From the NCBI RefSeq assembly GCF_003353065.1, contig NZ_CP027806.1, positions 372,001-436,000 of the forward strand: a stretch of 64,000 bases of DNA, read 5' to 3'. Within the stretch, counting starts at the first letter, position 1. Every line of letters starts with the position of its first letter. Source of the DNA: Cyclonatronum proteinivorum (lineage in GTDB: Bacteria; Bacteroidota; Rhodothermia; Balneolales; Cyclonatronaceae). The position numbers and the translations under genes were made by a program. This document shows positions 9,260 through 17,788 of this stretch, one piece after another. The notes under the pieces were generated by a model that worked only from the letters and a program-made list of their open reading frames with translations, was not told where the DNA came from and ran no database searches.

Positions 9260-9545
9260 ATGGAGGGCTGATACTATGGCATCAGCTTGTTTGTCTCAAC
9301 ACTAAGCAGGGTGTAGGCAGGTAGCCGGTGCCCGCGCCTTCCTGTTCGGGTGTCTCCGACGGACACATCATGCCTGATTTGCTCGACGGCGGTCGGCGGA
9401 CCGCAGACGGCAGACCGCGGGGGGCTTCCAGGCATTTAAGGGCGTCAGTGTTTTTTGCCGAGAAGAGTGAGAAGGGGGGTTGCGTGGGTTTGGGATTTGG
9501 GTGGATGCCGGAAAGTATCGAGCCGACTCGTAACCCATGATCCGG
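9260..9545. other. Non-coding stretch before repeat R1
   Basis: No credible gene. Short low-complexity pieces such as GGCGGACCGCAGACGGCAGA (9395-9414) and a G-rich tract near 9475 are visible. Reading frames on either strand here have biased, unconserved composition. Confidence 0.5.
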
Positions 9546-9885
9546 TAAAAAGCCCCGGCGGGGCGGCATATCACAGCCCGGGGTGCTAACCCTGCGGTCA
9601 GTCAGGAAATGCCCACACATAAAAAGAGCTCTGAAAGAGCGGCATACCATCGATGCCTGAATCTGATTTTGGGCGTTGGTCTGACATCGGAGGTATGCAG
9701 CCCCTTCAGGGCTTTGTTTGGGGGTGTGCGGTAATCACAGGGTTGGCACCCTGTGCTTGGGTATGTCGCCCTTTCAGGGCTTTTTTGTTTATGAGTGAGA
9801 ATGGCAAGGGCGATAAAGCCAAACAGAATCTTTTGATTCACGAGCTATTATCGTGACCAAACCGGACGTGCCCTGTAGGGGCACC
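9546..9885 (+). repeat. 340-bp direct repeat R1, left copy
   Basis: This 340-bp block recurs at 11302-11641 in the same orientation with only scattered substitutions. It is a chain of small palindromes: AGCCCCGGCGGGGC, CAGCCCGGGGTGC, GCCCCTTCAGGGC, CAGGGTTGGCACCCTG, GCCCTTTCAGGGC and CCCTGTAGGGG. Palindromes of this style are widely dispersed in Bacteroidota genomes. The two copies bracket the DUF4143 ATPase gene. The bases 9886-9981 between this copy and the ATPase stop hold further short GTGC/GCAC inversions and no gene. Confidence 0.85.
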
Positions 9886-9981
9886 CGGTGGGTAGAAACC
9901 GGGAAACGCCCCAAAATAAGAGCGTGCCGTAGGTACGCCCTGTGCATTCAGGTGCACATCAGGAATCCGATGTTTTCAAAC

Positions 9982-11187
9982 TCAGCCGAAATATTCCCGA
10001 CAGGGCACAGCAATGGCCGTCAGTCCATCTTGTTCAAACCGGTCGTGCTGATTCAGGGTGATGATGTGGCCTTCCTGCAAGCCAAAAAACCGGAGGGCTT
10101 CAAAAAGGCCATTCAGCTCCCGCTCAAGATTATCAGCCGTCAGCTTCAGACAAACCTGCATCACCTCCGCAGGCTGACCTTTTTCAAGCGCGATAAAATC
10201 ACACTCACCTTTTTTCCTGAAATAGGCGATTTCCTTGTACCGGCGCCTCAGAAACAGAAACACAAGATTTTCAAACAGCGGACCCAAATCAGACGTGAAT
10301 GACTTTGAGTTGACCTGTACGAGTCCGGTATCAATCGCATACACTTTCCGCGGGTTGACGTTTTGTTTCTTAACCGAATAGCTGAATTTGGGCACAAAGA
10401 AAAAGAGCCATGATTGCTCCAAATGGGAAAAATACTCCATCATCGTACTTGTTGCGCTGATGCCGATTTGTGACTTGAGCTTGTTCGCGCTCACCAGTCT
10501 GCCCGTGTTCGATACCAGGAAAAGGGCAAGCCGCTGCAGCGATTTCACATCCCGAATGCCGTAGCGCACGGCGATATCCCGGATCAAAATGTCATCAAAC
10601 AACTGATGCAGCACATCGTCATTTCCGCTTTTGAGATATTCCGGGAACCCGCCCTGATGCATGTAGTCCTGAAACATTGCATCCGATGGAGGCTGATTCC
10701 TGAATCGCAGGAACTCCTGCCATGAAAAAGGGAACAGTTCCGTGCTCAGATGCCTGCCGGTCAGCCGGGAGCCCAGTTCCTGACTCAGTAGGGAAGCGTT
10801 AGACCCTGTGACGATCAGCTTACAACCCTCATCAAGCTTCTGACGCACATACAGCTCCCAGCCTTCCACGACCTGTATCTCATCAAAAAAGTGCACCTTT
10901 TGTCCGGATTCCTGCAGCAGATCATCGAGCCGCGAAAAATCCCGGAGGTCGAATCCGTACAAGCGGGGATCTTCAAAATTCAGAAAAAAAGCATCCGCAT
11001 AATCCCCGCGCAGCAGCTGATGCATGAGCGTACTTTTCCCGCACCGGCGGATGCCTGAGATAATCAGGGCATGCGTATTGGGTTGGGGCAGCCGGTGCAG
11101 GGCGTCTCGCGCGAGCCCCGTTTCACGGTCCCGTAAATTCTCCCGCTGCGCAGCCGCGACCTCTGCGATGGTTGTTTTGGCAATCAT
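9982..11187 (-). CDS. AAA_14/DUF4143 ATP-binding protein
   Basis: A 401-residue ATPase. Walker A is GIRRCGKST (45-53), Walker B is VHFFDEIQ (Asp102-Glu103), a sensor-like VTGSN follows near 125-129, and the C-terminal DUF4143 domain has a GECDFIA...AEVMQV stretch like a degraded PD-(D/E)xK nuclease fold. Proteins of this family are common, variable accessory genes in bacteria and archaea; their role is not settled. The start at 11187 follows an AT-rich region with a long dyad. The gene is bracketed by 340-bp direct repeats, which would allow its loss or gain by recombination. Confidence 0.85.
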   Translation of the reverse strand: MIAKTTIAEVAAAQRENLRDRETGLARDALHRLPQPNTHALIISGIRRCGKSTLMHQLLRGDYADAFFLNFEDPRLYGFDLRDFSRLDDLLQESGQKVHFFDEIQVVEGWELYVRQKLDEGCKLIVTGSNASLLSQELGSRLTGRHLSTELFPFSWQEFLRFRNQPPSDAMFQDYMHQGGFPEYLKSGNDDVLHQLFDDILIRDIAVRYGIRDVKSLQRLALFLVSNTGRLVSANKLKSQIGISATSTMMEYFSHLEQSWLFFFVPKFSYSVKKQNVNPRKVYAIDTGLVQVNSKSFTSDLGPLFENLVFLFLRRRYKEIAYFRKKGECDFIALEKGQPAEVMQVCLKLTADNLERELNGLFEALRFFGLQEGHIITLNQHDRFEQDGLTAIAVPCREYFG

Positions 11188-11221
11188 GTCGTTTAGTTAT
11201 TTGTTGCTAAACTACAATTTA

Positions 11222-11261
11222 GTTTGATATTAACAAACAATAATGTTGTTTACTATCAAAC
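11222..11261. promoter_or_regulatory. 40-bp dyad upstream of the ATPase gene
   Basis: The sequence is symmetric about 11241.5: GTTTGATA at 11222-11229 faces TATCAAAC at 11254-11261, and 16 of 20 base pairs match across the whole span. It lies 35-74 nt upstream of the ATPase ATG in a strongly AT-rich patch (11190-11275) unlike its surroundings. This is the right place for an operator or promoter overlap. The rest of the 11188-11301 gap shows nothing else. Confidence 0.5.
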
Positions 11262-11301
11262 AAATTTTGATTTGTTCTTGCGGGATCACCATTTCATCAT
11301 G

Positions 11302-11641
11302 TAAAAAGCCCCGGCGGGGCGGCATATCACAGCCCAGGGTGCCAACCCTGCGGTCAGTCAGGAAATGCCCACACATAAAAAGAGCTCTGAAAGAACGGCA
11401 TATCATCGGTGCCTAAATCTGGTTTTGGGCGTTGTTCCGGTATCGGAGATATGCCGCCCCTTCAGGGCTTTGTTTGAGGGCTTGCGGTAATCACAGGGTT
11501 GGCACCCTGTGCTTGGGTATGTCGCCCTTTCGGGGCTTTTTTGTTTATGAGTGAGAATGGCAAGGGCGATAAAGCCAAACAGAATCTTTTGATTTATGAG
11601 CTATTATCGTGACCAAACCCGTCGTGCCCTGTAGGGGCACC
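11302..11641 (+). repeat. 340-bp direct repeat R1, right copy
   Basis: Second copy of the 340-bp block at 9546-9885. It is cut exactly at 11641/11642 by the left end of the IS4-family element: the left copy continues with CGGTGGGTAG after GGGGCACC, while here the IS begins. Confidence 0.85.
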
Positions 11642-11652
11642 CTGGAGTTTGG

Positions 11653-13008
11653 CTAAGTTCTGATGCTAATCATGGCCGATAAAGCCGGGTTTAGCAGTTT
11701 TAGGTGGTTCTGCTTTCGGTACCTTTTGTTCATGAAGCCGTCAAAACTCACCCCTATGGCTTTGCTGTAGTATTCCGCCCTGAAGCGGTTACAAATGTCT
11801 CCTGTCGTCCACCTGCTGTTTTCTTTCTCGGGGTACCACTTGGCACGTTGCAGCATTTGGACCGGTGGATCATTCTGCCTGCTGCAGTGTTCAGCGGCAA
11901 GCAGTAACAGACTGTACACCGCTGTAACAAACTTAGGTACACCTTCGGCGGAGTGCTGGTTGCGCACCTGTGCCTGCCCGCAGCCCATCAGGGTTTTCTG
12001 CTCTCGAAAGTTGACTTCAATCTCCCAGCGCCAAACATAAGCCTGAAGCAGGGTTTGCAGCGGTAACTTCAGGTCATTGGTTATCAGAAAGGCGGGTTTA
12101 CGGTACAACAGGTTCGCCCCTTTAGCCAAGCGGTACCCAAGAGGACTGATAATAATAAGCTTGAGTAGCTGGTGCCCGCCCGCAGGCTTCCACTTAACGT
12201 TTTCTACTACCTTTAATTTAAACTCGTGCTCCTTGCCTGCCGCGAAAGCTTTGACCTTCTGCCAGCTTACCTGATCACTGGTACGAATCTGGTCCGGAGT
12301 TAACTTAGGCTCCCCGTACAAGCGCCGCCGCCCTGTGTCAGGCTGGTCAGCAGGTGGATCATAGATTTTAGCGTCTTTGCGGACCCTGCCGATGAAGGTT
12401 GTATGCGCCGGCAAGTTTTGGATTACTTCGCGATTGGTATACCCCCCATCAAAACTTACAAGCAGGTGACGTGAGGCTGATCCCAACTCGTTGAGGCGCT
12501 GGCGCAATGAACCCACCAGCTTTGCGCCAACACAGCTTATCCTGCTTTTCTTTTTAGCTTCTTTGTAAGCGTCCTTTTGCAGCTGATCCGCATTACGGCC
12601 GGGTTTAACCGGCATGGGCGCATGGACAAAACTCACCGGTATACTCCGTGCCTGACAAAGCTGCGAAGAGGCCGGGCAGGCGATACTGGCCTGTACAAAG
12701 CGCTGTGCCCAGATAAAATTGGTGTGGAAAGCGGGTCCAAGCGGGTCTCGCTGCCATTTCGCACCATGTACTTTGCGTCCTGTTTTTTTCAGCAGGGTAT
12801 CGTCGATATGGGCAATGACCGGAGCGTTGTCAGGCGCCAGGCTGACATCCAGCAGGTCCTGCGGGTCAAAGCGCTGCTTGCTGAACATCCGGTAAGCGGC
12901 CGTCCAGTCACAGAACTGGTTGCCGCTACCGCTCAGCATGCCTGTGAGCGTGCGCTTACCGCCACAATTAACCAGACCGTAGGCAAGATCGTGTACCAGT
13001 CTTTGCAT
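11653..13008 (-). CDS. IS4-family DDE transposase
   Basis: A 451-residue transposase from the ATG at 13008. The DDE triad is Asp69 or Asp70 (AHIDDTLLKK), Asp187 (SFDGGYTN) and Glu331; the last lies in the IS4 signature Y324-x2-R327-x3-E331-x6-K338. The reading frame extends 5' of this ATG without a stop to TAA at 13090-13092, adding in-frame coding-like residues (LTSQFDSLLHE) but no ATG, GTG or TTG. The preceding AbrB-like gene ends in the +1 frame across a nine-A run, so the transposase may be made partly as a -1 frameshift fusion. It ends with TAG in the terminal repeat. Confidence 0.88.
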   Translation of the reverse strand: MQRLVHDLAYGLVNCGGKRTLTGMLSGSGNQFCDWTAAYRMFSKQRFDPQDLLDVSLAPDNAPVIAHIDDTLLKKTGRKVHGAKWQRDPLGPAFHTNFIWAQRFVQASIACPASSQLCQARSIPVSFVHAPMPVKPGRNADQLQKDAYKEAKKKSRISCVGAKLVGSLRQRLNELGSASRHLLVSFDGGYTNREVIQNLPAHTTFIGRVRKDAKIYDPPADQPDTGRRRLYGEPKLTPDQIRTSDQVSWQKVKAFAAGKEHEFKLKVVENVKWKPAGGHQLLKLIIISPLGYRLAKGANLLYRKPAFLITNDLKLPLQTLLQAYVWRWEIEVNFREQKTLMGCGQAQVRNQHSAEGVPKFVTAVYSLLLLAAEHCSRQNDPPVQMLQRAKWYPEKENSRWTTGDICNRFRAEYYSKAIGVSFDGFMNKRYRKQNHLKLLNPALSAMISIRT

Positions 13009-13064
13009 TTTGGGCGTCAGTTTACTGTGAGTGGATTCGTGGAGCAGGCTGTCAAACTGGCTTG

Positions 13065-13271
13065 TCAGCGCGTTTGAGGCAGTTTTTTTTTAAGGCTGCT
13101 GACGAGTTTGGCGTCGCGCTTAAGAACCATATGCTGCTGGTCATCGATGATCCATTCGATGGTTTCGCCTTTTTGGAATTCCATAGCTTCAGCCACGGCG
13201 GCAGGCATATTGACATACCACTGCTGGCTGGCTTTGCGGTCGATGCGTTGAATTTTGGTAGGATAGCCCAT
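13065..13271 (-). CDS. AbrB/SpoVT-like small DNA-binding protein in the IS
   Basis: A 68-residue protein with the swapped-hairpin AbrB/MazE pattern: IQRIDRKASQQWYVNMP, an EAMEF helix, FQKGETIEW and a VLKR strand. Such proteins bind DNA as dimers. It lies inside the insertion sequence just before the transposase. The coding sequence crosses A9 at 13083-13091 (codons CTT AAA AAA AAA CTG) and stops 8 codons later at 13065. A backward slip of one base on the A run would enter the transposase frame. It may control transposase level or bring end binding to the transposase. Confidence 0.7.
   Translation of the reverse strand: MGYPTKIQRIDRKASQQWYVNMPAAVAEAMEFQKGETIEWIIDDQQHMVLKRDAKLVSSLKKKLPQTR
13083..13091 (-). 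promoter_or_regulatory. Nine-A slippery run, candidate -1 frameshift site
   Basis: On the coding strand the bases are CTT AAA AAA AAA CTG in the AbrB frame. The -1 frame reads AAA AAA ACT GCC TCA and runs on, open, into the transposase. Runs such as A AAA AAA are standard slippery sites in insertion sequences. The -1 frame has a TAA directly before the run, so frameshifting is the only way to translate the 27 codons upstream of Met1 unless CTG is used as a start. Confidence 0.5.
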
Positions 13272-13403
13272 ATGCGGTAGGATTTAAGAATAATCTAGTG
13301 ATATAACTAGGTAATAATATCCTAAAAAATCCGGTCATATGCATCATAGACCGGGATTTTTTTTACGAAAAACTCAAAAATACAAGCAAAAGCCAAACTC
13401 CAG

Positions 13404-13573
13404 AGGGTACCTAAGTACCCTGAGCATGAGTTTTAAGCTTCAACGCAGCCAGCGGGGAAATTTCGCCGTCTTTACACCATACTCAAATTTGGGCTACCGG
13501 TGTATTTCACTAAGCCAAATTTAAATATACATTTAGCAAATAAATCTTGTTTAATTGTGAATAATGCGGGTTA
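13404..13573 (+). mobile_element. MITE-like palindromic element, copy B (left part lost to the IS)
   Basis: Only the right 168 bp plus TA remain. It begins at AGGGTACCTAAGTACCC, the hairpin tip, directly at the IS right end, and ends with GTGAATAATGCGGGT followed by TA. The left arm and left end are missing. The final TTA (13571-13573) is the complement of the stop codon of the neighbouring glutamate dehydrogenase gene. The remaining bases 13272-13403 belong to the IS right end and hold no gene. Confidence 0.85.
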
Positions 13574-14974
13574 TGGGAAGATTCCCATGCGCTCGTACAC
13601 CATGCCAACCTTTTTGATGGCACTGATGAAAGCTGCTGTGCGCAAATCGGTATCATGAAATTTACGCAGCTCGTTAATTTCGTTGTAGGCGGTAATCATG
13701 GTGTCCTCCAGTCCGGAGTCAACGAGATCGTACTCATTGGCCCCGTGCGCAAGTTTACCGATCTCCTCATCCGAAAGATTGCGGTTCGTCATGTTCTGCA
13801 TGACATCGAGCAACCTGCGGCTGGCATTTTCCTCAAACCTTCGGTCCATTCTGCCAAACCGTACGTGCGAGAGATTTTTGAGCCACTCGAAATAGGATAC
13901 CGTAACACCTCCTGCATTCAGGTAATTATCGGGGATAATAAGTGCGCCCCGGTCTTTAATGATATCATGTGCCTGCTGTGTTGTTGGTCCGTTTGCGGCC
14001 TCAGCAATAATTTTGGCTTTAATCCGCGGGGCATTTTCACCGTTAATCTGCCCTTCGAGTGCAGCCGGCACCAGAATGTCGCACTCCAGCTCGATGGCCG
14101 CACGGCTGTCGCTGATCAGGGTTCCCCCCGGGTAAGTTGTGATGGTTTTATGCTCTTTGCGGTGATTATCAAGCGCGATAATATCGATACCGTCTTCATT
14201 GTAAATGGCGCCATCCCATTCACAAACAGCGATAATTTTCGCGTCGGCTTCCATCAGGTATTTAACAGAATGGAAGCCCACGTTGCCAAACCCCTGCACG
14301 ATTACACGCTTGCCGGCAAGACCGGTGGTGAGTCCGAGTGCCTGCATGTCTTCTTTGTTTTCGCAGGCTTCCCGCACGCCAAAAAATACGCCGCGGCCAG
14401 TCGCTTCGGTTCTGCCGCGGATACCTCCCAAACCAACGGGCTTACCGGTAACGCAGCCCTCTGCATTCAGTGAAGGGTTGACCGCTTTGTAGGTATCCAC
14501 AATCCAGGCCATCTCCTGCTCTCCGGTACCGTAATCGGGGGCCGGGACATCAATATCAGGGCCGATAAAGTTTTTGCTCACCAGCTCAAAGGTAAAACGC
14601 CGGGTGATACGCTCCAGCTCCGCGGATGAGTAGTTCTTGCGGTCTATTTTAACCCCGCCTTTGGCACCGCCAAACGGCACATCCACAACCGCACACTTGT
14701 AGGTCATTAGGGCGGCAAGCGCTTTAACCTCATCTTCATTCACCATCATACTGTAGCGAATCCCCCCTTTGGTAGGCAGCTTATGATGGCTGTGTTCTGC
14801 CCGCCATGCGTGAATGGTTTCAATTGAGCCATTATCGCGTTTGAGCGGGAAAGTGAAATGGCATACCGTGTTACAACCTTTGATCTGTTCCAACAGACCA
14901 TCGGTGAACCTGACATATTTCGCAGCACGATCGAAATTCAGGTTCACCTGTTCAAAAAAACGTAAGTTTTCCAT
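13571..14974 (-). CDS. gdhA: Glutamate dehydrogenase
   Basis: A 467-residue Glu/Leu/Phe/Val dehydrogenase. The substrate lysines are Lys69 ([10 protein letters not shown]) and Lys93, the catalytic lysine is Lys105 ([10 protein letters not shown]) and the conserved Asp147 sits in [10 protein letters not shown]. The Rossmann motif is GFGNVG at 228-233. It interconverts glutamate with 2-oxoglutarate and ammonia; the family and length fit GDH, and cofactor preference cannot be read with confidence. It ends in MGIFP, the usual C-terminus. Its TAA stop is formed by the TA target plus the first base of MITE-like copy B. Confidence 0.92.
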   Translation of the reverse strand: MENLRFFEQVNLNFDRAAKYVRFTDGLLEQIKGCNTVCHFTFPLKRDNGSIETIHAWRAEHSHHKLPTKGGIRYSMMVNEDEVKALAALMTYKCAVVDVPFGGAKGGVKIDRKNYSSAELERITRRFTFELVSKNFIGPDIDVPAPDYGTGEQEMAWIVDTYKAVNPSLNAEGCVTGKPVGLGGIRGRTEATGRGVFFGVREACENKEDMQALGLTTGLAGKRVIVQGFGNVGFHSVKYLMEADAKIIAVCEWDGAIYNEDGIDIIALDNHRKEHKTITTYPGGTLISDSRAAIELECDILVPAALEGQINGENAPRIKAKIIAEAANGPTTQQAHDIIKDRGALIIPDNYLNAGGVTVSYFEWLKNLSHVRFGRMDRRFEENASRRLLDVMQNMTNRNLSDEEIGKLAHGANEYDLVDSGLEDTMITAYNEINELRKFHDTDLRTAAFISAIKKVGMVYERMGIFP

Positions 14975-15010
14975 TGGTGAGAATATTAAAGGATATGTAG
15001 TTGAATCGTT

Positions 15011-15034
15011 AAAAAAGCGCTTCCATAAGAAGCC
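15011..15034 (-). terminator. Terminator of the DEAD-box helicase gene
   Basis: Read on the minus strand: GCTTC-TTATG-GAAGC, then GC and a run of six T. It lies between the helicase stop (15077) and the gdhA start (14974), so it would separate the two same-strand transcripts. Confidence 0.5.
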
Positions 15035-15076
15035 ATTAAATCAGGTTTTGTTTTTCTCTGTGTGATGTGGTTTATC

Positions 15077-16930
15077 TCAGCCGAGAATTTTCTTTTTCAG
15101 CTTACCCCAGAATCCACCCTGATCAGGAGCCTTCTTTTCTTTTTTCTCAGGCAGGTTCAAGCTGCTTTGCTGCACCTGTTCAATCTTTTTCTCTTGCTGC
15201 TGAATAACCTCCCGCCTGTCGCCGGTCTGACGCGGTTTTCTTCTCCTGCTTTGTCCTCTTTTGCCCGGTCTTTTTCCGCTGCGATCGCCAGCTTTGGACT
15301 TGCTGCTGTTCTTTGAATCAGCGCTGTTATCGCCGGAGTCTTTCCCGTCATTATTTTTTTTCCCGCGCGGCTTGCGCTTCCTGGGCTTGTTCCGCTTTTT
15401 TTCGGGCCCGCCGCCTTCACCCTTGTTGTTGCTACTATTCTCTTCCCCATTCCGATCTGATTTATTATCAGAAGTATCGGGCGTGTCGTTATTTCCTTTT
15501 TTCTTTCTTCCGGAGCGCGGTCGTCTCGGACGTCTTTTGCGCTTGTTTTTTTTAGCTTGTTCTGATGATTCGCTGCTTGCGGAAGCTTTTTCTTCCTCAT
15601 CTGATCCTGAAGTTGATTCGGCACTTTTCTCAGCCGGGGCTTCCTGCCTTGCGTGAGACTTCTGATCCGTTTCTCCGGAAGAAGTCCGGTTTCTGCTGCC
15701 ATTCCGGTCATTGTTTCCGTTTCCGCGCCCGCGGTTCCGGCCACCCCGGCTCCTGCCACGCCCCCGGCCTTTGTCATCGTCATCAGACGCCTCATCCTGA
15801 GAACCCTGACCTGCGATTTCGTCCGGCAGCACGCCTTCCTTGATTTCGAGACCTTTGGCGTCCATAATTTGCAGCATAGCGCGCCAGTCGCGTCTTGACA
15901 CAAATGTAATGGCCGTACCCGTTGATTCCGCCCGCGCTGTGCGACCGATACGGTGAATGTAATCGTCCTCGTCATTTGGCACATCGTAATTGATGATGTG
16001 TGAAATGTTATCCACATCAATGCCGCGGCTCATAACATCGGTAGCTACAATTACTTTGGTTTTACCGCTTCTGAAGCGATCCAGGGTAGCTTCACGGTCT
16101 TTTTGTTCCCTGTCGCCGTGCATGCTTTCAACCGCAACGCCCATTTTATTAAGGGAGCGCGAGAGCAAATCAACCCCCCGCTTGGTTGATGCAAAGACGA
16201 TGGCGGAATGCCACTGCTGCGATTTAAAAAGGTGAATGAGTAAATCCTTCTTACGGCTGTCATCTACCTTATAAAAATACTGATCGATGCCTGCAGCCGG
16301 TGCAATCCTGCCAACGGCTATGCGCTCAAAGCCACCTTGCGTAAACTCCTTCGCGAGACTTTCGATCCTTGGGTTAACCGTCGCAGAAAAAAGCAAGGTC
16401 TGTCGTTTGGAAGGAATACGGTTGATGATGCTGCGTACATCCGGCAAAAAACCCATGTCAAGCATGCGGTCTGCTTCATCAAGAACGAGCACATCGATAT
16501 TGCTGAAATCGTAGGTCGTGATTTTCATCTGATCGAGAAGCCTGCCCGGCGTTGCAACGACAACGTTGACCCCTGCTTTCATGGCTTTTTCCTGTGCAGC
16601 CCAGTCAGAACCACCGTAAACCGAAGCACTGGAAATGTTCGCATGATAGCCCAGTGCCATGAACTGCTCATCAATTTGCTGGGCAAGTTCCCGCGTAGGT
16701 GCCAGCACCAGCGCCTGAATGCCGGATTTCCGGCTCGATGAAATTTTTTGCAAAACCGGAATTACGAAGGCAGCGGTTTTACCGGATCCGGTAAAGGAAG
16801 TACCGAGTAAGTTTTTGCCGGCTAAGGCAATTGGAATAGCTTGTTGCTGGATTTCTGTGGGCGTATCAAAGCCCATATCGAGAATCCCGTCCAGCACCTC
16901 ATTTGAGAGGTTTAAATCAGTAAATTTCAA
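15077..16930 (-). CDS. DEAD-box RNA helicase with basic C-terminal tail
   Basis: A 617-residue protein. The core (1-370) has the Q motif near residues 5-30, motif I GSGKT (48-52), motif Ia PTRELA, motif II DEAD (151-154), motif III SAT (182-184), and motif VI HRIGRTAR. Residues 390-617 are a low-complexity tail rich in Lys, Arg, Asn, Ser and Gly (repeated RGRGRSRGG and KKNKRKRRPRRPR runs), typical of tails that hold RNA. It resembles the RhlE/DeaD group that remodels ribosomal RNA, often in the cold. Cytoplasmic; monocistronic, with a terminator-like hairpin downstream. Confidence 0.92.
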   Translation of the reverse strand: MKFTDLNLSNEVLDGILDMGFDTPTEIQQQAIPIALAGKNLLGTSFTGSGKTAAFVIPVLQKISSSRKSGIQALVLAPTRELAQQIDEQFMALGYHANISSASVYGGSDWAAQEKAMKAGVNVVVATPGRLLDQMKITTYDFSNIDVLVLDEADRMLDMGFLPDVRSIINRIPSKRQTLLFSATVNPRIESLAKEFTQGGFERIAVGRIAPAAGIDQYFYKVDDSRKKDLLIHLFKSQQWHSAIVFASTKRGVDLLSRSLNKMGVAVESMHGDREQKDREATLDRFRSGKTKVIVATDVMSRGIDVDNISHIINYDVPNDEDDYIHRIGRTARAESTGTAITFVSRRDWRAMLQIMDAKGLEIKEGVLPDEIAGQGSQDEASDDDDKGRGRGRSRGGRNRGRGNGNNDRNGSRNRTSSGETDQKSHARQEAPAEKSAESTSGSDEEEKASASSESSEQAKKNKRKRRPRRPRSGRKKKGNNDTPDTSDNKSDRNGEENSSNNKGEGGGPEKKRNKPRKRKPRGKKNNDGKDSGDNSADSKNSSKSKAGDRSGKRPGKRGQSRRRKPRQTGDRREVIQQQEKKIEQVQQSSLNLPEKKEKKAPDQGGFWGKLKKKILG

Positions 16931-17788
16931 GTTGTACGTTATTAAGCGTGATATTTTGGGATCCTAAGTCCGAAGAAAGCATTTATGCTCAGTATTTTAT
17001 AAACTGAAGGCCTTCGTGCACTGATGTGCTGCGATGTTTCTTTATGCTGCGGAAAACGAGTGTGGGTTTAAATTTTTCCCGGGTACCAGCGTCAGCCACT
17101 AAAGCGCGTTGGGTGCTGAAAAAAGAGATGACCTTTGAGGTATCAATCAGTTGAAAATCAAAAAAGGAGCTGTTTGACGTGCTGCGGCTGCTTTTCTAAG
17201 CGAATGCCGGATAAGCTGCCTGATGCGCAAATCCGGTCTTTTATTTAATAAATTTGAAGTCGCTGAGAAAACCTTCGCATTAGTTCAGATTTAGGATTTT
17301 AGTGTATGAAAATGACTTCGTAAGATAGGCAAAAGCCGTCAATATTTACAGCTTACGCCCCGGTGCGTTTTTTTCGCTTGATTTTGCTGGTAATATTTTC
17401 TCCTGCCAGGGCAGCGCTGTAAAATCCGGAGAGGGTGAGCCGGGGGTGTGAGATGTACGCTTCGGTAAAACTGATGGTGAAGCTGACCCGCATAATTCGC
17501 AACGAAATCTATCCTTTTACTAAATGAGCTATCGCAGGCTTGCTCCTGATGGTGCGGGACAGCGGCTCTTTGTTCAAACCAAACGAAAGACACAAAAAAA
17601 GCTACAGAAAGTGCATATATGCTCTTCTCTGTAGCCTTGGACCCGGATTATTTACGATAAGATTTATAAGCTGATGTAAGTCTGAATTATCAACTTGTTA
17701 TCCATGTACAGCACTTAATCAAGGCAGGGGGACAATTAGCGGGCTGCCTTAAATATCCCGGATTAGATTTTTCGGAGATAATTGTTGG
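16931..17788. other. 858-nt gap without a supported gene
   Basis: I find no convincing coding frame and no tRNA, tmRNA, SRP or RNase P signature. The only structured item is the hairpin at 17600-17636. The composition is mixed and AT-rich towards 17220-17330, which may hold the helicase promoter or decayed sequence. Confidence 0.5.
17600..17636 (-). terminator. Hairpin plus T-run, likely terminator of the AP2 gene
   Basis: GCTACAGA at 17601-17608 pairs with TCTGTAGC at 17628-17635, with further pairing of GCATA with TATGC inside. On the minus strand the stem is followed by seven T. It lies about 150 nt past the stop of the minus-strand AP2 gene. Confidence 0.5.

Larger units (their letters stand above)
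11642..13403 (-). mobile_element. IS4-family insertion sequence with AbrB-like accessory gene
   Basis: The element is 1762 bp, bounded by a perfect 13-bp inverted repeat, CTGGAGTTTGGCT at 11642-11654 and its complement at 13391-13403. It carries a transposase with the IS4 YREK signature and, upstream of it, a small AbrB-like gene. The transposase stop codon lies inside the left inverted repeat. The two flanks do not match each other: the left flank is repeat R1, the right flank is the inside of a MITE-like element. No target duplication is visible, so the locus has been rearranged after insertion. Confidence 0.85.

Noticed and set aside
9282-9841. Minus-strand frames across the R1 repeat
   Set aside because: They run through the palindromes, and the right-hand R1 copy does not keep them open.
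17339-17593. 84-codon minus-strand frame in the gap before the AP2 gene
   Set aside because: Composition is unlike a protein (many His/Gln/Arg scattered), no family pattern and no start context.
16931-17788. tmRNA, RNase P or SRP RNA in the long gap
   Set aside because: None of the conserved cores of these RNAs could be found on either strand.
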